Part shown: piece by piece, positions 28,203 through 38,182 of the stretch
How positions within the stretch are numbered: position 1 is the first letter of the stretch
How the letters are laid out: every line of letters begins with the position of its first letter
Assembly (NCBI RefSeq): GCF_002807665.1
Contig: NZ_PEAY01000002.1
Location: 1 to 64,000, forward strand
DNA from: Neoalteromonas facilis
GTDB taxonomy: Bacteria > Pseudomonadota > Gammaproteobacteria > Enterobacterales > Alteromonadaceae
Direction: 5' to 3'
DNA length: 64,000 bases
The notes under the pieces: generated by a model
Seen by the model: the letters and a program-made list of their open reading frames with translations, nothing else
Told to the model about the DNA's origin: nothing
Databases searched by the model: none
Translations under genes and position numbers: made by a program

Positions 28203-29393
28203 ATGTATCAAACCTTATTAGGGCTGGTTTATTTTATTGCCTGTAGTCATGCCTTGATGCTGTGCGCGTCATTGTGGCAGCGTTCTGCTGCAACCTCTCC
28301 GGGTCGAATACTGGCGCTTATAGCGGCAGTGATTGGTTATAAATTGTATGAAGGCGGCGCCTTATACACGGGTCTATATGTTTACCTGTCGCATAGTATG
28401 GATTTGTTACCAGGAGAGGTACTTTGGATCGGCCCTTTACTATGGTTTTACGCTAACACCTTAGCGGGCAACCCAATGCGTAATCGTAGCGTGATGGCCT
28501 TGCACTTTATTCCGGCAATCGCGTTATGGTTATACAATACACCATCGGTATTGGTCGGCTCTGATGCCAAAATCGCAATGTGGAAAACGATCTCTGAGCA
28601 AGCGGGACCAAGCACTTTGCCACTGGTTTTCGTGGCACTATTTTTGAGCATTAAAATACACCTCTCGATTTACCTGTTTCTCGCCTGGCGTAAAGTCAAC
28701 TTATTCGTAACTGCGGCTTCGAACCTGCGTTCAGATAATAGCCAATATGTGGTGCAAAGTTTTAAATGGCTTGTTGTCGCCTTTTTAGGGCTTGAAGTTA
28801 TTTGGGTCAGCTTGTTTGTTGCGCAACAGTTTTGGGGCGTCGGTACATTGTCGATGGTGAGCGATGTGTGGTTATTGTTTGTCGCTACCATGGTGATCAG
28901 CATCGGTTATATTGGCTTACAACGCCCTGATCTCGTGTTTAGTCAGGAAGAGCAAAAGATAGCGCAACACTATCAAGTACAGGCACCCAACACACAAGCT
29001 GCAACGGACAATGTGAAATACTTCCACTCAGCTTTGCCTGACACCGCAGCTGAAATGATGGCGAAAGAAGTTGAACAGTTAATTAATCAAAAGCAGTTAT
29101 ATTTGAACGACAGCCTCAGCTTAACCGACTTAGCCAAAGCGTCTGGCATCAAAGCGCACACATTGTCGCAAGTCATCAATCAAACCATGAAAACCAACTT
29201 TTATAAGTTAATTAATACTTTCAGGGTGCAACATGCCATCGAATTGATTGACGATGACAAGCTGAACTGGACTTTAGAGCGCATTGCATTTGAATCAGGC
29301 TTCAGTAACCGCGTTACCTTTAGCAAAGCGTTTAAGGAGATAATGGGTTCCACCCCATCGGCCTATAAGAAACAGCAAGCAGCAGTGGGGTAA
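28203..29393 (+). CDS. AraC family regulator with an N-terminal membrane domain
   Basis: A 396-residue protein: about 230 residues with seven hydrophobic segments, then a linker and a C-terminal AraC HTH pair (about 300-395; LTDLAKASGIKAHTLSQVI and LERIAFESGFSNRVTFSKAF, ending GSTPSAYKK). This 7TM-AraC design senses a signal in the membrane and binds DNA directly. The ATG at 28203 is preferred, with GGA seven bases before it. It is divergent from the operon of exported hydrolases at 23553..28063, which is the likeliest target. Confidence 0.9.
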   Translation: MYQTLLGLVYFIACSHALMLCASLWQRSAATSPGRILALIAAVIGYKLYEGGALYTGLYVYLSHSMDLLPGEVLWIGPLLWFYANTLAGNPMRNRSVMALHFIPAIALWLYNTPSVLVGSDAKIAMWKTISEQAGPSTLPLVFVALFLSIKIHLSIYLFLAWRKVNLFVTAASNLRSDNSQYVVQSFKWLVVAFLGLEVIWVSLFVAQQFWGVGTLSMVSDVWLLFVATMVISIGYIGLQRPDLVFSQEEQKIAQHYQVQAPNTQAATDNVKYFHSALPDTAAEMMAKEVEQLINQKQLYLNDSLSLTDLAKASGIKAHTLSQVINQTMKTNFYKLINTFRVQHAIELIDDDKLNWTLERIAFESGFSNRVTFSKAFKEIMGSTPSAYKKQQAAVG

Positions 29394-29403
29394 TCGCCAT
29401 GTG

Positions 29404-31068
29404 TTAACCGATAGTACCGTTCACTATGGGTTCAAACGCAGTTAACGAGTCCATTAGAGCAGCACTACCAAGTCCGTGAGCGGGGAAGAGTTGTTCAAAG
29501 GTTGATTGCTCCCCGTGCAGTGCGAGGTAATTGAGTATTACCGTTTCCACCAACAGGTTCACATTGTTAGCCGCTGGTGTAGCAGCAGTTTCCACTGAAC
29601 CATCACTGCGCATAAAACCAATTTGCTGGTGCTTGGCTTGTTGTTCTGGCGTTGCCCCGATCAATTGCGGCGTACCATTGGGGTTATAAACTAAAAAGAA
29701 TGAACCTGCGGTAGAGGAATTATCGCCAGTCCATACGCCTTTACCTCGCCCAAATTCAGAGTCGTCAATCATGCCATTACTGAATACCGAACCGTCACTG
29801 TAAACATACATCATTAACGGCACCCCCATGCGTGCTGCATATTCGATACAGGCCCCCATGCAGCGTCCGGCACGAATGTCTCGGATTTCACCCGTCGCAC
29901 GATTCCCTACATGGTAGTCATAGCCGCCCATTGTAATGCTGCCTGCACCCGCGAAGCCATTGATAACCAATTTCATGATAGAAGCTGTCTTTTGAAACTC
30001 GCGGTCATTATCAAATTCTTCGCGCGAAAATATCCCTTGTTCACCCACTATGACCGGATCAAGTGATGGATCCAATGTGCTGGGATCGCCAAAGCGGTCG
30101 GTAATATCGGCACTTTTAACATAACCACAGCGGACTAAATCTTTGAGTACATCGTCGGTGGTTATTTGCGTATCGACTTGACCCAACTTCATGTCACTGA
30201 TGCGTTGAATGGATTCCATTACGGCTACTGAGTCTTGCTGACTCAATAACCCGACCAGATCGCCGGTATCGACAAGTCCTGTAACATCAGAAGGCCTATC
30301 GACTTTGGTTGGGCGAGCATTCGGATCGATCATTGAAAAAGGGGCCATGGAGTTGGCACCTGAGTCGCTGGTACGAGATCCAATTAAGCTCAATAGCGAA
30401 CCGTCAGCGCCTCCTCGATAAATACCATACATAGGGTTATGTGGATTGTTACCGGTATCATTTTCTGAACGCGCAGGAATGACAGCACCGTTAACATTCA
30501 CGCGATTGGTGATACTGATTTTATCCAGCATACCGCGCAAAAATGCACTGTCAGAATGAAACGCTAAGCCTAGTTCTTGGTTAATGAAATCGCTGATCCC
30601 CGTTGTTGGATTCGCAATACTGGGTAGCATATCACCTGGAAGACCTTGCCGGCTGTAGCCTTGTGTACTGAGGAAGTCTAACTGTCCGCCTTGTCCTCCA
30701 ATCAATACATTAGAGCCCGCGATATTAGCACCTCCGGCAAGATCAAATACGATGAAAGGTATTTTACCGGCTCCTTGGGTGGCAATACCGCAAGAGGCTT
30801 TTAGTGTTTCCAAATCGGGCGACAACTCAGCGTATGCCTTGCGCGGTGCAGCAAACATACTGAATAAGGAACTACCTGCTACTGTGGCGATACCGGCGGC
30901 AAAGCCTTGCGAAATAAAATCACGACGCGTCATCGGGCGAGCATGGTCGTTAAGCATCAAGGGCGCGTCGTGATCAAGCGGTGCGCAATCCATTTTTACT
31001 TTTTGGCGAGTTCGGCGCGCAAAACTGTAACAAGTAGACGTTGTTGATTTATATGTTTTGTTCATCAT
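29404..31068 (-). CDS. Tat-exported DUF1501-like protein
   Basis: A 554-residue protein with a twin-arginine signal (TRRDFISQGFAAGIATVA) at residues 47-65, after an unusually long N-terminal extension. The body resembles DUF1501 proteins, which are exported alkaline-phosphatase-fold proteins often paired with cytochrome-like DUF1800 or DUF1592 proteins in other bacteria. Tat export implies folding, possibly with a cofactor, before secretion. It is the last gene of a three-gene operon with the two CxxCH proteins upstream (13 bases from the second). The function is unknown; a later in-frame ATG, MDCAPLDH, would shorten the N-terminus to a more usual length. Confidence 0.78.
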   Translation of the reverse strand: MMNKTYKSTTSTCYSFARRTRQKVKMDCAPLDHDAPLMLNDHARPMTRRDFISQGFAAGIATVAGSSLFSMFAAPRKAYAELSPDLETLKASCGIATQGAGKIPFIVFDLAGGANIAGSNVLIGGQGGQLDFLSTQGYSRQGLPGDMLPSIANPTTGISDFINQELGLAFHSDSAFLRGMLDKISITNRVNVNGAVIPARSENDTGNNPHNPMYGIYRGGADGSLLSLIGSRTSDSGANSMAPFSMIDPNARPTKVDRPSDVTGLVDTGDLVGLLSQQDSVAVMESIQRISDMKLGQVDTQITTDDVLKDLVRCGYVKSADITDRFGDPSTLDPSLDPVIVGEQGIFSREEFDNDREFQKTASIMKLVINGFAGAGSITMGGYDYHVGNRATGEIRDIRAGRCMGACIEYAARMGVPLMMYVYSDGSVFSNGMIDDSEFGRGKGVWTGDNSSTAGSFFLVYNPNGTPQLIGATPEQQAKHQQIGFMRSDGSVETAATPAANNVNLLVETVILNYLALHGEQSTFEQLFPAHGLGSAALMDSLTAFEPIVNGTIG

Positions 31069-31080
31069 TGTTCCCCGTGT

Positions 31081-33525
31081 CTACTGCAGCGTTACGGCTG
31101 CACTACCCAGCACAGCGGCGCAGGTGGCTTTTGCTACGTTTCTGGTGGTGTCGGCTGTACAGCTATTGTTCTGTGTACAATGAGTGAGTCGATCAATTAG
31201 CGCATTTAACTCGCCCAAAACATCCTCGGTTGCCGGTTGAGTGTTAATACCTGTGCCGACCATACGCGTTGTCAGTGGTGTGAGTAACGCGTCTCGACCG
31301 GCAGCATCAAATGCATTTTGTGGTGGTGCTGAAAAATCAAACCCGTTAAAAAACGCTTGTGAATAGCCACTGTCTTCCACCAACACATCACAATACTTGA
31401 TGGCGAGTTGCGTTATTGCCATTTGATTCGAGGCAACAAAACTGCTTATGTCTGTCACAGCTGGAAGTTGCTGGCGCAATTGCGTGAATGTGTCCGGAAT
31501 ACCGTGAGCAGCTGCGGCTACACCTGTTAGGTTTGCCATGCTGGCATTGATTTCGGCAAAATGACGAAAGCCGATATCGGATTGAGGCGCCAGGTCGACG
31601 GGCTCTGGCGGGGGAGGCACAGCGGCTGGAATGCGCACATATTGTTGACTGCCTAAGCGGTCAAATGTGAGGAAAAACTCATCTTGTTCAGGACCTTTTT
31701 CTAGCGCAATGATAGTGCCTTGTCGGGACAGTGATTGACCTTCTACTGTATCCAGTGCATTGCCGTCTATTTGAGTACGTAACGGCGAAAAGACTTGCCC
31801 GCCTTGAGCTTCCCGGCCGTTGACGCCTATGCGCATACCCTCAATGGGTATTGCACTCGGCACTTCTTGGTTGCCCAAGTTGACGACAAAAGGTTGGGCA
31901 AATAAGTAGCTAAAGCTATCAAACTGGCTGGCTTCAAGCACTATGTAGGTGTCAGGCACTTCGATGACATCTGCAATGGAGAACATCACAAAGAATTTCT
32001 GACCAACGCCAACATCAAAGTTTTGCTGTATTTGCGCAGGTTCCAGTGCGCGATTGTGCACGACCACCATGCGTATCGTGCCAGCCCATGGCACATCGCT
32101 TGATGCTTCATTGCCGAGTACAAAAGCGAATGAGTCGTCCCATTCATTGAGGTTGCCGGCTTCAACATTGTCAATGTCATCAGTGGACACACCGTTAACA
32201 TACAGCTGTCTACCATCGACCGCATCGTAGCTTAACACGACGTGTTGTAACGCGGCTTGTAAGTCTTCATCAGCATCCGCTGTGGATAGCGCGGGTTCAC
32301 CGTTGGCATCGGTATTACTGGTGCGAACTAGCGCATCATAGTTGTACAGGGTTTGGCCTAAAGTGAAATTGCGGCGGTCGCGTCCGCCGGAGTAGCTAAC
32401 TATTCGAGCAGGACCTTCCTGCGTCACGTTTGCTGGGGCAACCCATGCTTCAATCGAAAATTCGCCTGTCGCCGTGATCAGATCATGCAGTTTCTTACTG
32501 TTGGTCGTGGCGCCTTGTGCTTTGCCGTCAAGGAGTTGTATGCCCCAACCGCCAACCCAGTTAAAGGCTCCACTTAGGGTTAGGTCCAACGCAGGTTCAA
32601 CGCCACTTGTATCGAACGCGATGTTGCCACTGCCGGTTTTAAACTCCCATTTTCCAATCATATGTGTGTCAAAGCGACCGCCGCCACTGGCTAATGTACC
32701 TTCGTATAAGGTTGTCGCACCAGACACTACGAGAGCTGGATCCACTGCTGTAACGTCGATACTGTCAGCAAATAGTTGAATAGCATCGCTTAATTCAAGC
32801 GCGTTTAACTGGCAATCTGACCAGCAATTGTGAAACTCATCACGTAAACGGGCGACAAGACGAGACTGAGCTGGACTGTCAAGGTTGATCCTTTCTTTTG
32901 ATGCCAAGTAGGCCTCATCAACGTCTGAAGATGCGAAGTAAGGTGAAATAGGAATGGCCGAGCTACTGGTGTGACACGCCGCACAATATTCTGTCACGAT
33001 TGGGTAAACCGTAGTGGCGAAGCCACTGCTATCGTCAGGGAAGTTCTTGTTCGCACCTGGCATTCTATATTCTGGAGGCTGCAGCTGGATCGTCGTTGCT
33101 TGTTGATCTTGGGCTGTCCAGTTCGTTAACCAGGTTGTCATAATATCGGTGCAGGCACTCACGCTGCCCAACCAACAATTGTGCCCACCGGCAACCTTTT
33201 CAATCAGTGCTGATTGGCTAGGCTGATTGAAATCTACATAGGCGTTGATGTCGGCATATGCCAAGTTGATATCGTCGTTGCGGGCAAACGCTGGAGACTG
33301 CTGACCTTGAACATGGCAAGCACCACAACGGTCTGGCGTTGCAAGGTTATCCCACACATTGAGCTTGAAGTTCACCACATCATCAGTAGCGGGTGCAGGT
33401 CCGTTGTAATTAACCACGGGATCGTCTACCGGTGGTGGCAGTGGCGTCGGTTGCACTTGCGTGTCACTTCCACCACAACTAATAAGCGCAAAAGTACAGG
33501 TCATTAGGAGGATTATGTGCTTCAT
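31081..33525 (-). CDS. Two-heme LamG-domain lipoprotein
   Basis: An 814-residue lipoprotein (lipobox LISC, Cys17). Two similar units each begin with a CxxCH heme site (CGACH at 67-71; CAACH near 181) and end with an HNCW motif about 50 residues later (GGHNCWLGSVSAC; EFHNCWSDCQ), so a heme domain has been duplicated. A concanavalin-like LamG domain follows (about 280-500), then a C-terminal domain with an isolated Cys pair. LamG domains bind glycans or other ligands. The layout resembles the cytochrome-LamG proteins found beside DUF1501/DUF1592 genes. It is probably anchored in the outer membrane. The gap to the upstream gene is 3 bases. Confidence 0.85.
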   Translation of the reverse strand: MKHIILLMTCTFALISCGGSDTQVQPTPLPPPVDDPVVNYNGPAPATDDVVNFKLNVWDNLATPDRCGACHVQGQQSPAFARNDDINLAYADINAYVDFNQPSQSALIEKVAGGHNCWLGSVSACTDIMTTWLTNWTAQDQQATTIQLQPPEYRMPGANKNFPDDSSGFATTVYPIVTEYCAACHTSSSAIPISPYFASSDVDEAYLASKERINLDSPAQSRLVARLRDEFHNCWSDCQLNALELSDAIQLFADSIDVTAVDPALVVSGATTLYEGTLASGGGRFDTHMIGKWEFKTGSGNIAFDTSGVEPALDLTLSGAFNWVGGWGIQLLDGKAQGATTNSKKLHDLITATGEFSIEAWVAPANVTQEGPARIVSYSGGRDRRNFTLGQTLYNYDALVRTSNTDANGEPALSTADADEDLQAALQHVVLSYDAVDGRQLYVNGVSTDDIDNVEAGNLNEWDDSFAFVLGNEASSDVPWAGTIRMVVVHNRALEPAQIQQNFDVGVGQKFFVMFSIADVIEVPDTYIVLEASQFDSFSYLFAQPFVVNLGNQEVPSAIPIEGMRIGVNGREAQGGQVFSPLRTQIDGNALDTVEGQSLSRQGTIIALEKGPEQDEFFLTFDRLGSQQYVRIPAAVPPPPEPVDLAPQSDIGFRHFAEINASMANLTGVAAAAHGIPDTFTQLRQQLPAVTDISSFVASNQMAITQLAIKYCDVLVEDSGYSQAFFNGFDFSAPPQNAFDAAGRDALLTPLTTRMVGTGINTQPATEDVLGELNALIDRLTHCTQNNSCTADTTRNVAKATCAAVLGSAAVTLQ

Positions 33526-33528
33526 CGC

Positions 33529-34758
33529 TTATTCTCCCATGCAGTATTCGGCGGTCTGCGCAAATACGTGTTTCAGGTTGTAGCCGTTGTCTTGAAAGGC
33601 TGCGGTAATCGCGTCTATTGCTTGCCTATCGTTACTGTCTTGCGGCTCCCGTAAACACACATTGGCGAATACTTTTTTAACCTGACAAGTCGCAAATGCT
33701 TGGCTATTAGCCAGCTCTTCACCCATGCTTTTTAAGCCGTAGCCGCTACCCGTCAATTGACTCGACCAGCCGAGATTTTGATTGATGCCTTCTCGCCAGT
33801 AGTTATCCCAACGGTCGTCTTCCGTGACAAAACCAAACGGGAAGTTGTTCGCGTTGATCCAATACTTGGCTTGTACGCGAAGACCTGTTTGGGCATCGGT
33901 TTGACCTGCACGGTTGTAGCTAAGTTGTCCGTTTTCACCGTCAGGATCGGCATCAATATCATAATCATATTCGTAGTACGCATAGGCTTGTGCCAGTGGG
34001 TCCATACCCGAGTGGCAGCCCACGCAGCTGTTAATGAAGATCCTCGAATCGCCACCAGGACTGCGACTGAGATCTTGTCGAATGCGATCGGGCGGTAACG
34101 TAGTATCTTTTAAACCTTCAAGGTCAGTGCAGAGATGGTTGATAAGGGTAAAACGCAGCATTGCGCGGTTGGTTCCATCTTTGAAAAACGCTTTTGCTGC
34201 TTGTCGCGTGGTTGTTACGCCTGCCGTTGCTTCTGTGGGTAACCCTAAGTGCGCAGATTGAGTGGTCGCGATTAATGCGCTTGATAAATCGACACCTTGC
34301 GCTTCCAAGGCGAGGTAATGAGCATTACTGCTAGGCGAATATGCTGGGATGCCAGCTGAGGTCTCGCCGATATACAGTACATCACTAGTTAAAATCTGAC
34401 GGAAATCTATTTCGTCTCTGACCATGCCTATTACCGTCGCGGTGTAATCATTTAATGGCGCAAAGACATCGAATTCTTCATTTGTCCACGGTGTGACAAA
34501 TTGCTTGAGCGTGACGTTGTAGAATGCCGGGTGCTGCATGGCAATATTGGCTGCAGCTTCGACGTTGCCGGCTTCTATTAGAGAGCGCATTTGAACAAGC
34601 GTTTGCTCGTCAGCGGGTACACCGGCTATGCGATCATGTATTCGCTTACTTTGCTCCAAAGGACCTGCGTTGGCGGTAAATGCGACTACCGCAGAGGCAA
34701 AGAGTAAGCCCCGTCCCACGCGCGCTAGACGATATCCAATATGATTAGAGTACAACAT
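33529..34758 (-). CDS. Exported CxxCH protein resembling DUF1588/DUF1585 domains
   Basis: A 409-residue protein with a signal peptide (cleavage near residue 31, ANAG). It has one heme site, FINSCVGCHSGMDPLA (near residue 240), in the context typical of DUF1588. A later segment (ANSQAFATCQVKKVFANVCL) resembles the DUF1585 C-terminal domain. These domains are best known from planctomycete multi-domain cytochromes, where they sit with DUF1592. Here the protein is compact and first in the operon. It is divergent, over 723 bp, from the HzsA-like gene, which carries the same kind of heme sites. Confidence 0.8.
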   Translation of the reverse strand: MLYSNHIGYRLARVGRGLLFASAVVAFTANAGPLEQSKRIHDRIAGVPADEQTLVQMRSLIEAGNVEAAANIAMQHPAFYNVTLKQFVTPWTNEEFDVFAPLNDYTATVIGMVRDEIDFRQILTSDVLYIGETSAGIPAYSPSSNAHYLALEAQGVDLSSALIATTQSAHLGLPTEATAGVTTTRQAAKAFFKDGTNRAMLRFTLINHLCTDLEGLKDTTLPPDRIRQDLSRSPGGDSRIFINSCVGCHSGMDPLAQAYAYYEYDYDIDADPDGENGQLSYNRAGQTDAQTGLRVQAKYWINANNFPFGFVTEDDRWDNYWREGINQNLGWSSQLTGSGYGLKSMGEELANSQAFATCQVKKVFANVCLREPQDSNDRQAIDAITAAFQDNGYNLKHVFAQTAEYCMGE

Positions 34759-35481
34759 TCAATCTCCTTGAACGCACCGTAAAATAAGCGACACGGCGCA
34801 CTTCAATGCTGATAGTAGATAGACATCAATGGTTAATAAATCGTCAAATCAGCGTTTAAGTCTAAATTCTCATACCCTAAAGGGTACCGTCTATGATGAA
34901 GTCATTTTCTGTGCCTGTTTTGAAAAGAGCATAAAAATTAGAAAGTTACATTGGTTTTGGCTGCAATAGATAGGTTGCTAGCACAAACCACCAACGGTTT
35001 TTGTTTCCAATTGAAGACGCTTATTCGCCATACCTAATCAGAAAACACATGCAGGGATTGGCATAAATCCAGAGAAAGCCTTATTTAGCAGGGCTTGTAT
35101 TGATCACACTGACAAACAATAGGTATGGAAACTGCGTACCAAAATACCGACACTTGTTGCCTGAAGGTGAAATATCACATTTCCCTACAATGTTTTTAAA
35201 TATATTTATCAGTAGGTTAGTGTTGTTTCAATATTCCCCTGAGGATTGGGAAAGGTATGGATTTTAATTACATTGGTCAAAAAACACACTTGTTAAGGTT
35301 GTGGCTTCATGGGAGTTTGCGCCCATCTGGCATAATGAAATACGTGTGTTAAATGGATTATAAGACTGCCAACAGTGCCGCAATGTAGCCCGTTTGAGAC
35401 ACTTTTACGCATTGTATGATCCGTTATGCTAGTGATACCACAGGTATCGTTGTTACGTACTGTCATACATGAGAGAAGGCG
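34759..35481. other. Long divergent intergenic region between the two heme-protein operons
   Basis: 723 bases with no convincing gene. A 31-codon ORF starts at 35257, but it has poor spacing from its ribosome site. The region is AT-rich around 35185-35215 (TTTTTAAATATATTTATC) and has a small hairpin, ATGGG/CCCAT, near 35310-35328. Its length suggests room for two promoters and regulator sites, but no operator is recognised. Confidence 0.5.
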
Positions 35482-38172
35482 ATGAATTTCACGATTATCA
35501 GCACATATAGCAGCCGAGTGACACTGTCATTAGGACTTGGCTTTATGCTGTTGGGGTGTGGTGAAAATGTATTGCCTGAGAACACACAACAAACCCCTGA
35601 TCCTGTCGTGGTTGATGTACCCATTGCGTTTATTAAGCGTGATATGAATGTCATCACGGATGACAATGTTTCGGGATTGAGAAATCCGCAACAACCACAA
35701 CTATTTTTGCCCGGATCGGCACTGTTTTTGAAAGCCAGAGCATCTGTTTCCGCGCCGGAAGTGAATATCACCGATCGCATTTTTACTCAGCAAGATGCAG
35801 ATGCTGGTGAAGTCCCAGCATATGATGTAAAGGATCTTTCGGCGTCCTATGATGGTGAGCGCTTACTCTTTTCCTTGCGCTTGCCTGACATTGAACAAGA
35901 AGCAGAAGAAACCTGGAACATTTGGGAATACGACATCACCAATGACAGCCTCCGTCGTGTGATTGATTCAGACACGCTAGCGAATGCCGGTGATGATACT
36001 GGCCCTGTGTATTTGCCCGATGGCCGGATTGTGTTTAGTTCAACCCGTCAGCGGGCGAATCAGGCGATATTGCTCGACGAAGGTAAACCTCAATACGCAG
36101 GATTAGAAGAGAGCCTATCAGTGGCGGCGTCTGTTTTACATGTAATGGATGCAGATGGTTCGAATGTAAGCCAAATCTCATTTAATCAAAGCCATGATAT
36201 TGATCCCGTTGTCGCCCCGAATGGCAAGATTGTATTTACCCGTTGGGATCAGGTGTCCGGTAGTAAAGGCATGCATCTGTATCAAATCAATTCAGATGGC
36301 TCAGATTTGTCTATCGTGTATGGCCGTCATAGTCACCAATATAACGAAACTGACGTCGACTTTTTACAAACTCAAATCACGCCGGATGAGCGCGTGCTGT
36401 CAGCACTATCACCTAGAAACACCGAACGTTTAGGTCAAGATTTCACGGTTATCGATATTCAAGGTTACACCGATGATGAGGTGCCGACCTATGATAATCC
36501 CGGTGCGGCAGGGCAAGCTCAATCAGTCGCCTTGTTTGATAATGTTGATATAGCCGGCGATTTTTCAGAAGGCGGCTTGTTTAATGCGTTGTACCCTTTA
36601 TGGGATGGCACTGGGCGTTACTTATTCACGTGGAATCAATGTCGTGTTCTGCTGCCATTGGCTGAAGGTCAGCCTGAAGATGCTACACGCCAGATCGTGC
36701 CTTGTGTAAACGTAGACTTAACTGACCCTAATGTAGAGCCAGCACCACCGTTATTTGGCTTATGGTTATACGACCCCGCGGAAAATACACAACTGCCGCT
36801 TGCGATCCCCGAAGAAGGCATTGCTTATGTTGAGGTAGTGGCGATGGAATCCAGACCCTATCCAGCAGATCCCGAATCGACAGTGGTGTTGCCCGAGTTG
36901 ATAGACGAAAACATGGGAGCTATTCACATCCGCAGTATCTATGATTTTGCCGGTGAAGATAATTCGCCCATGGGCATAACAACCGTGGCGAACCCAACGT
37001 TAGTGAGTGCAGACGAGCGCGCGGAACGCTTTTTGCGGATCACCAAAGGGGTGTCAATTCCTGATGATGATACGTTGGATTTTCCTGGTAGTGCTTTTGG
37101 TCGTAGCCGAGCACAATTGATGCGAGAGATTTTAGGTTATACCCCAATCCAACCTGACGGTTCGGTTTTAGTGAAAGTGCCAGCCAATGTTCCCTTTGCC
37201 CTTAGCATCGTAGATGAGCAGGGAAGGCGTTTATCTCCGCGTCATAATAATTGGCTCCAAGTTAAACCGGGCGAAGTTAAAACCTGTAACGGTTGCCATA
37301 GCGCGCAAAGTACTGCGGCACATGGGCGTCTTGATGCTGAGGCACCTTCTATAAATATGGGTGCACCTCTCTCGGGATCTGCTTTTCCAGGGGCAAATCC
37401 GGCCCTTTTCACCGACCTTGGTGAAACCATGGCTGAGACATTTTCTCGTGTTCTGGCGTTACCGGCTTTATCGCCGGATTTGCTGTTTGAGGATGTTTGG
37501 AGTGACCCTGCGACAACCGTTCTCAGTCCTTTGATTGAAACCGCTTATGCTCAACTGCAAACACCGCTACCGATTTCTCAAGCTTGTGCACAAGTGTGGA
37601 CGGCGCTATGTCGTGTTGAAATTAATTACCCACAACATATTCAGCCGCTGTTTGAATTGGAACGTCTTGTGACGGATAGCCAAGGTAATGTGCTGCAAGA
37701 CACTACCTGTGTTAGTTGTCATTCTGCGCAAGATGATGAAGGCAATGCGCGGGTTCCGGCTGCGCAATTGGATTTGACGTCTACAACGTCAGTGGATGCG
37801 CCCAGTATCTTAACCAGTTATCGGGAATTACTCTTTAACGACAATGAACAAGAGGTCGTTGATGGTGTATTGGTTGATATTTTAGAGCCTGTGTTTGATG
37901 AAAATGGTGATCCTGTTTTTCTGGTTGATGAAGACGGTGAGTTGATCCTTGATGCTGAAGGAAATCCTATTCAGCTAACGCGAACGATACGGGTATCGCC
38001 CTCAATGAGCACTCAAGGTGCACGCAACAGTGGGCGTTTTTGGGGGCCGTTTGACGCGCAAAACGCGAGTCACAAAGACTGGTTGAGTCCAGTTGAATTG
38101 AAATTGATTGCTGAATGGCTTGATGTGGGTGGGCAATACTACAATAATCCTTTTGCTATCCCGCAAAACTGA
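35482..38172 (+). CDS. HzsA-like two-heme PD40/beta-propeller lipoprotein
   Basis: An 896-residue lipoprotein (lipobox LLGC). The first half contains beta-propeller repeats (DVKDLSASYDGERLLFSLR, VYLPDGRIVFSST, VVAPNGKIVFTRW). Two CxxCH heme sites follow, CNGCH (602-606) and CVSCH (743-747). This layout matches the HzsA-related family, named for the alpha subunit of anammox hydrazine synthase; the family is widespread in bacteria that do not make hydrazine, so hydrazine chemistry must not be assumed. It begins the long plus-strand cluster and faces the other CxxCH genes across the intergenic region. Confidence 0.82.
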   Translation: MNFTIISTYSSRVTLSLGLGFMLLGCGENVLPENTQQTPDPVVVDVPIAFIKRDMNVITDDNVSGLRNPQQPQLFLPGSALFLKARASVSAPEVNITDRIFTQQDADAGEVPAYDVKDLSASYDGERLLFSLRLPDIEQEAEETWNIWEYDITNDSLRRVIDSDTLANAGDDTGPVYLPDGRIVFSSTRQRANQAILLDEGKPQYAGLEESLSVAASVLHVMDADGSNVSQISFNQSHDIDPVVAPNGKIVFTRWDQVSGSKGMHLYQINSDGSDLSIVYGRHSHQYNETDVDFLQTQITPDERVLSALSPRNTERLGQDFTVIDIQGYTDDEVPTYDNPGAAGQAQSVALFDNVDIAGDFSEGGLFNALYPLWDGTGRYLFTWNQCRVLLPLAEGQPEDATRQIVPCVNVDLTDPNVEPAPPLFGLWLYDPAENTQLPLAIPEEGIAYVEVVAMESRPYPADPESTVVLPELIDENMGAIHIRSIYDFAGEDNSPMGITTVANPTLVSADERAERFLRITKGVSIPDDDTLDFPGSAFGRSRAQLMREILGYTPIQPDGSVLVKVPANVPFALSIVDEQGRRLSPRHNNWLQVKPGEVKTCNGCHSAQSTAAHGRLDAEAPSINMGAPLSGSAFPGANPALFTDLGETMAETFSRVLALPALSPDLLFEDVWSDPATTVLSPLIETAYAQLQTPLPISQACAQVWTALCRVEINYPQHIQPLFELERLVTDSQGNVLQDTTCVSCHSAQDDEGNARVPAAQLDLTSTTSVDAPSILTSYRELLFNDNEQEVVDGVLVDILEPVFDENGDPVFLVDEDGELILDAEGNPIQLTRTIRVSPSMSTQGARNSGRFWGPFDAQNASHKDWLSPVELKLIAEWLDVGGQYYNNPFAIPQN

Positions 38173-38182
38173 CAGGGTTGTT

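Noticed and set aside
35257-35352. A 31-codon ORF in the gap between the heme operons
   Set aside because: Its AAGG is only one base from the ATG, and the composition gives no sign of a real protein.
35482-38172. Hydrazine synthase (anammox) function
   Set aside because: Only one HzsA-like subunit is present, with no HzsB/HzsC or nitrogen genes; the family name reflects shared fold, not shared reaction.
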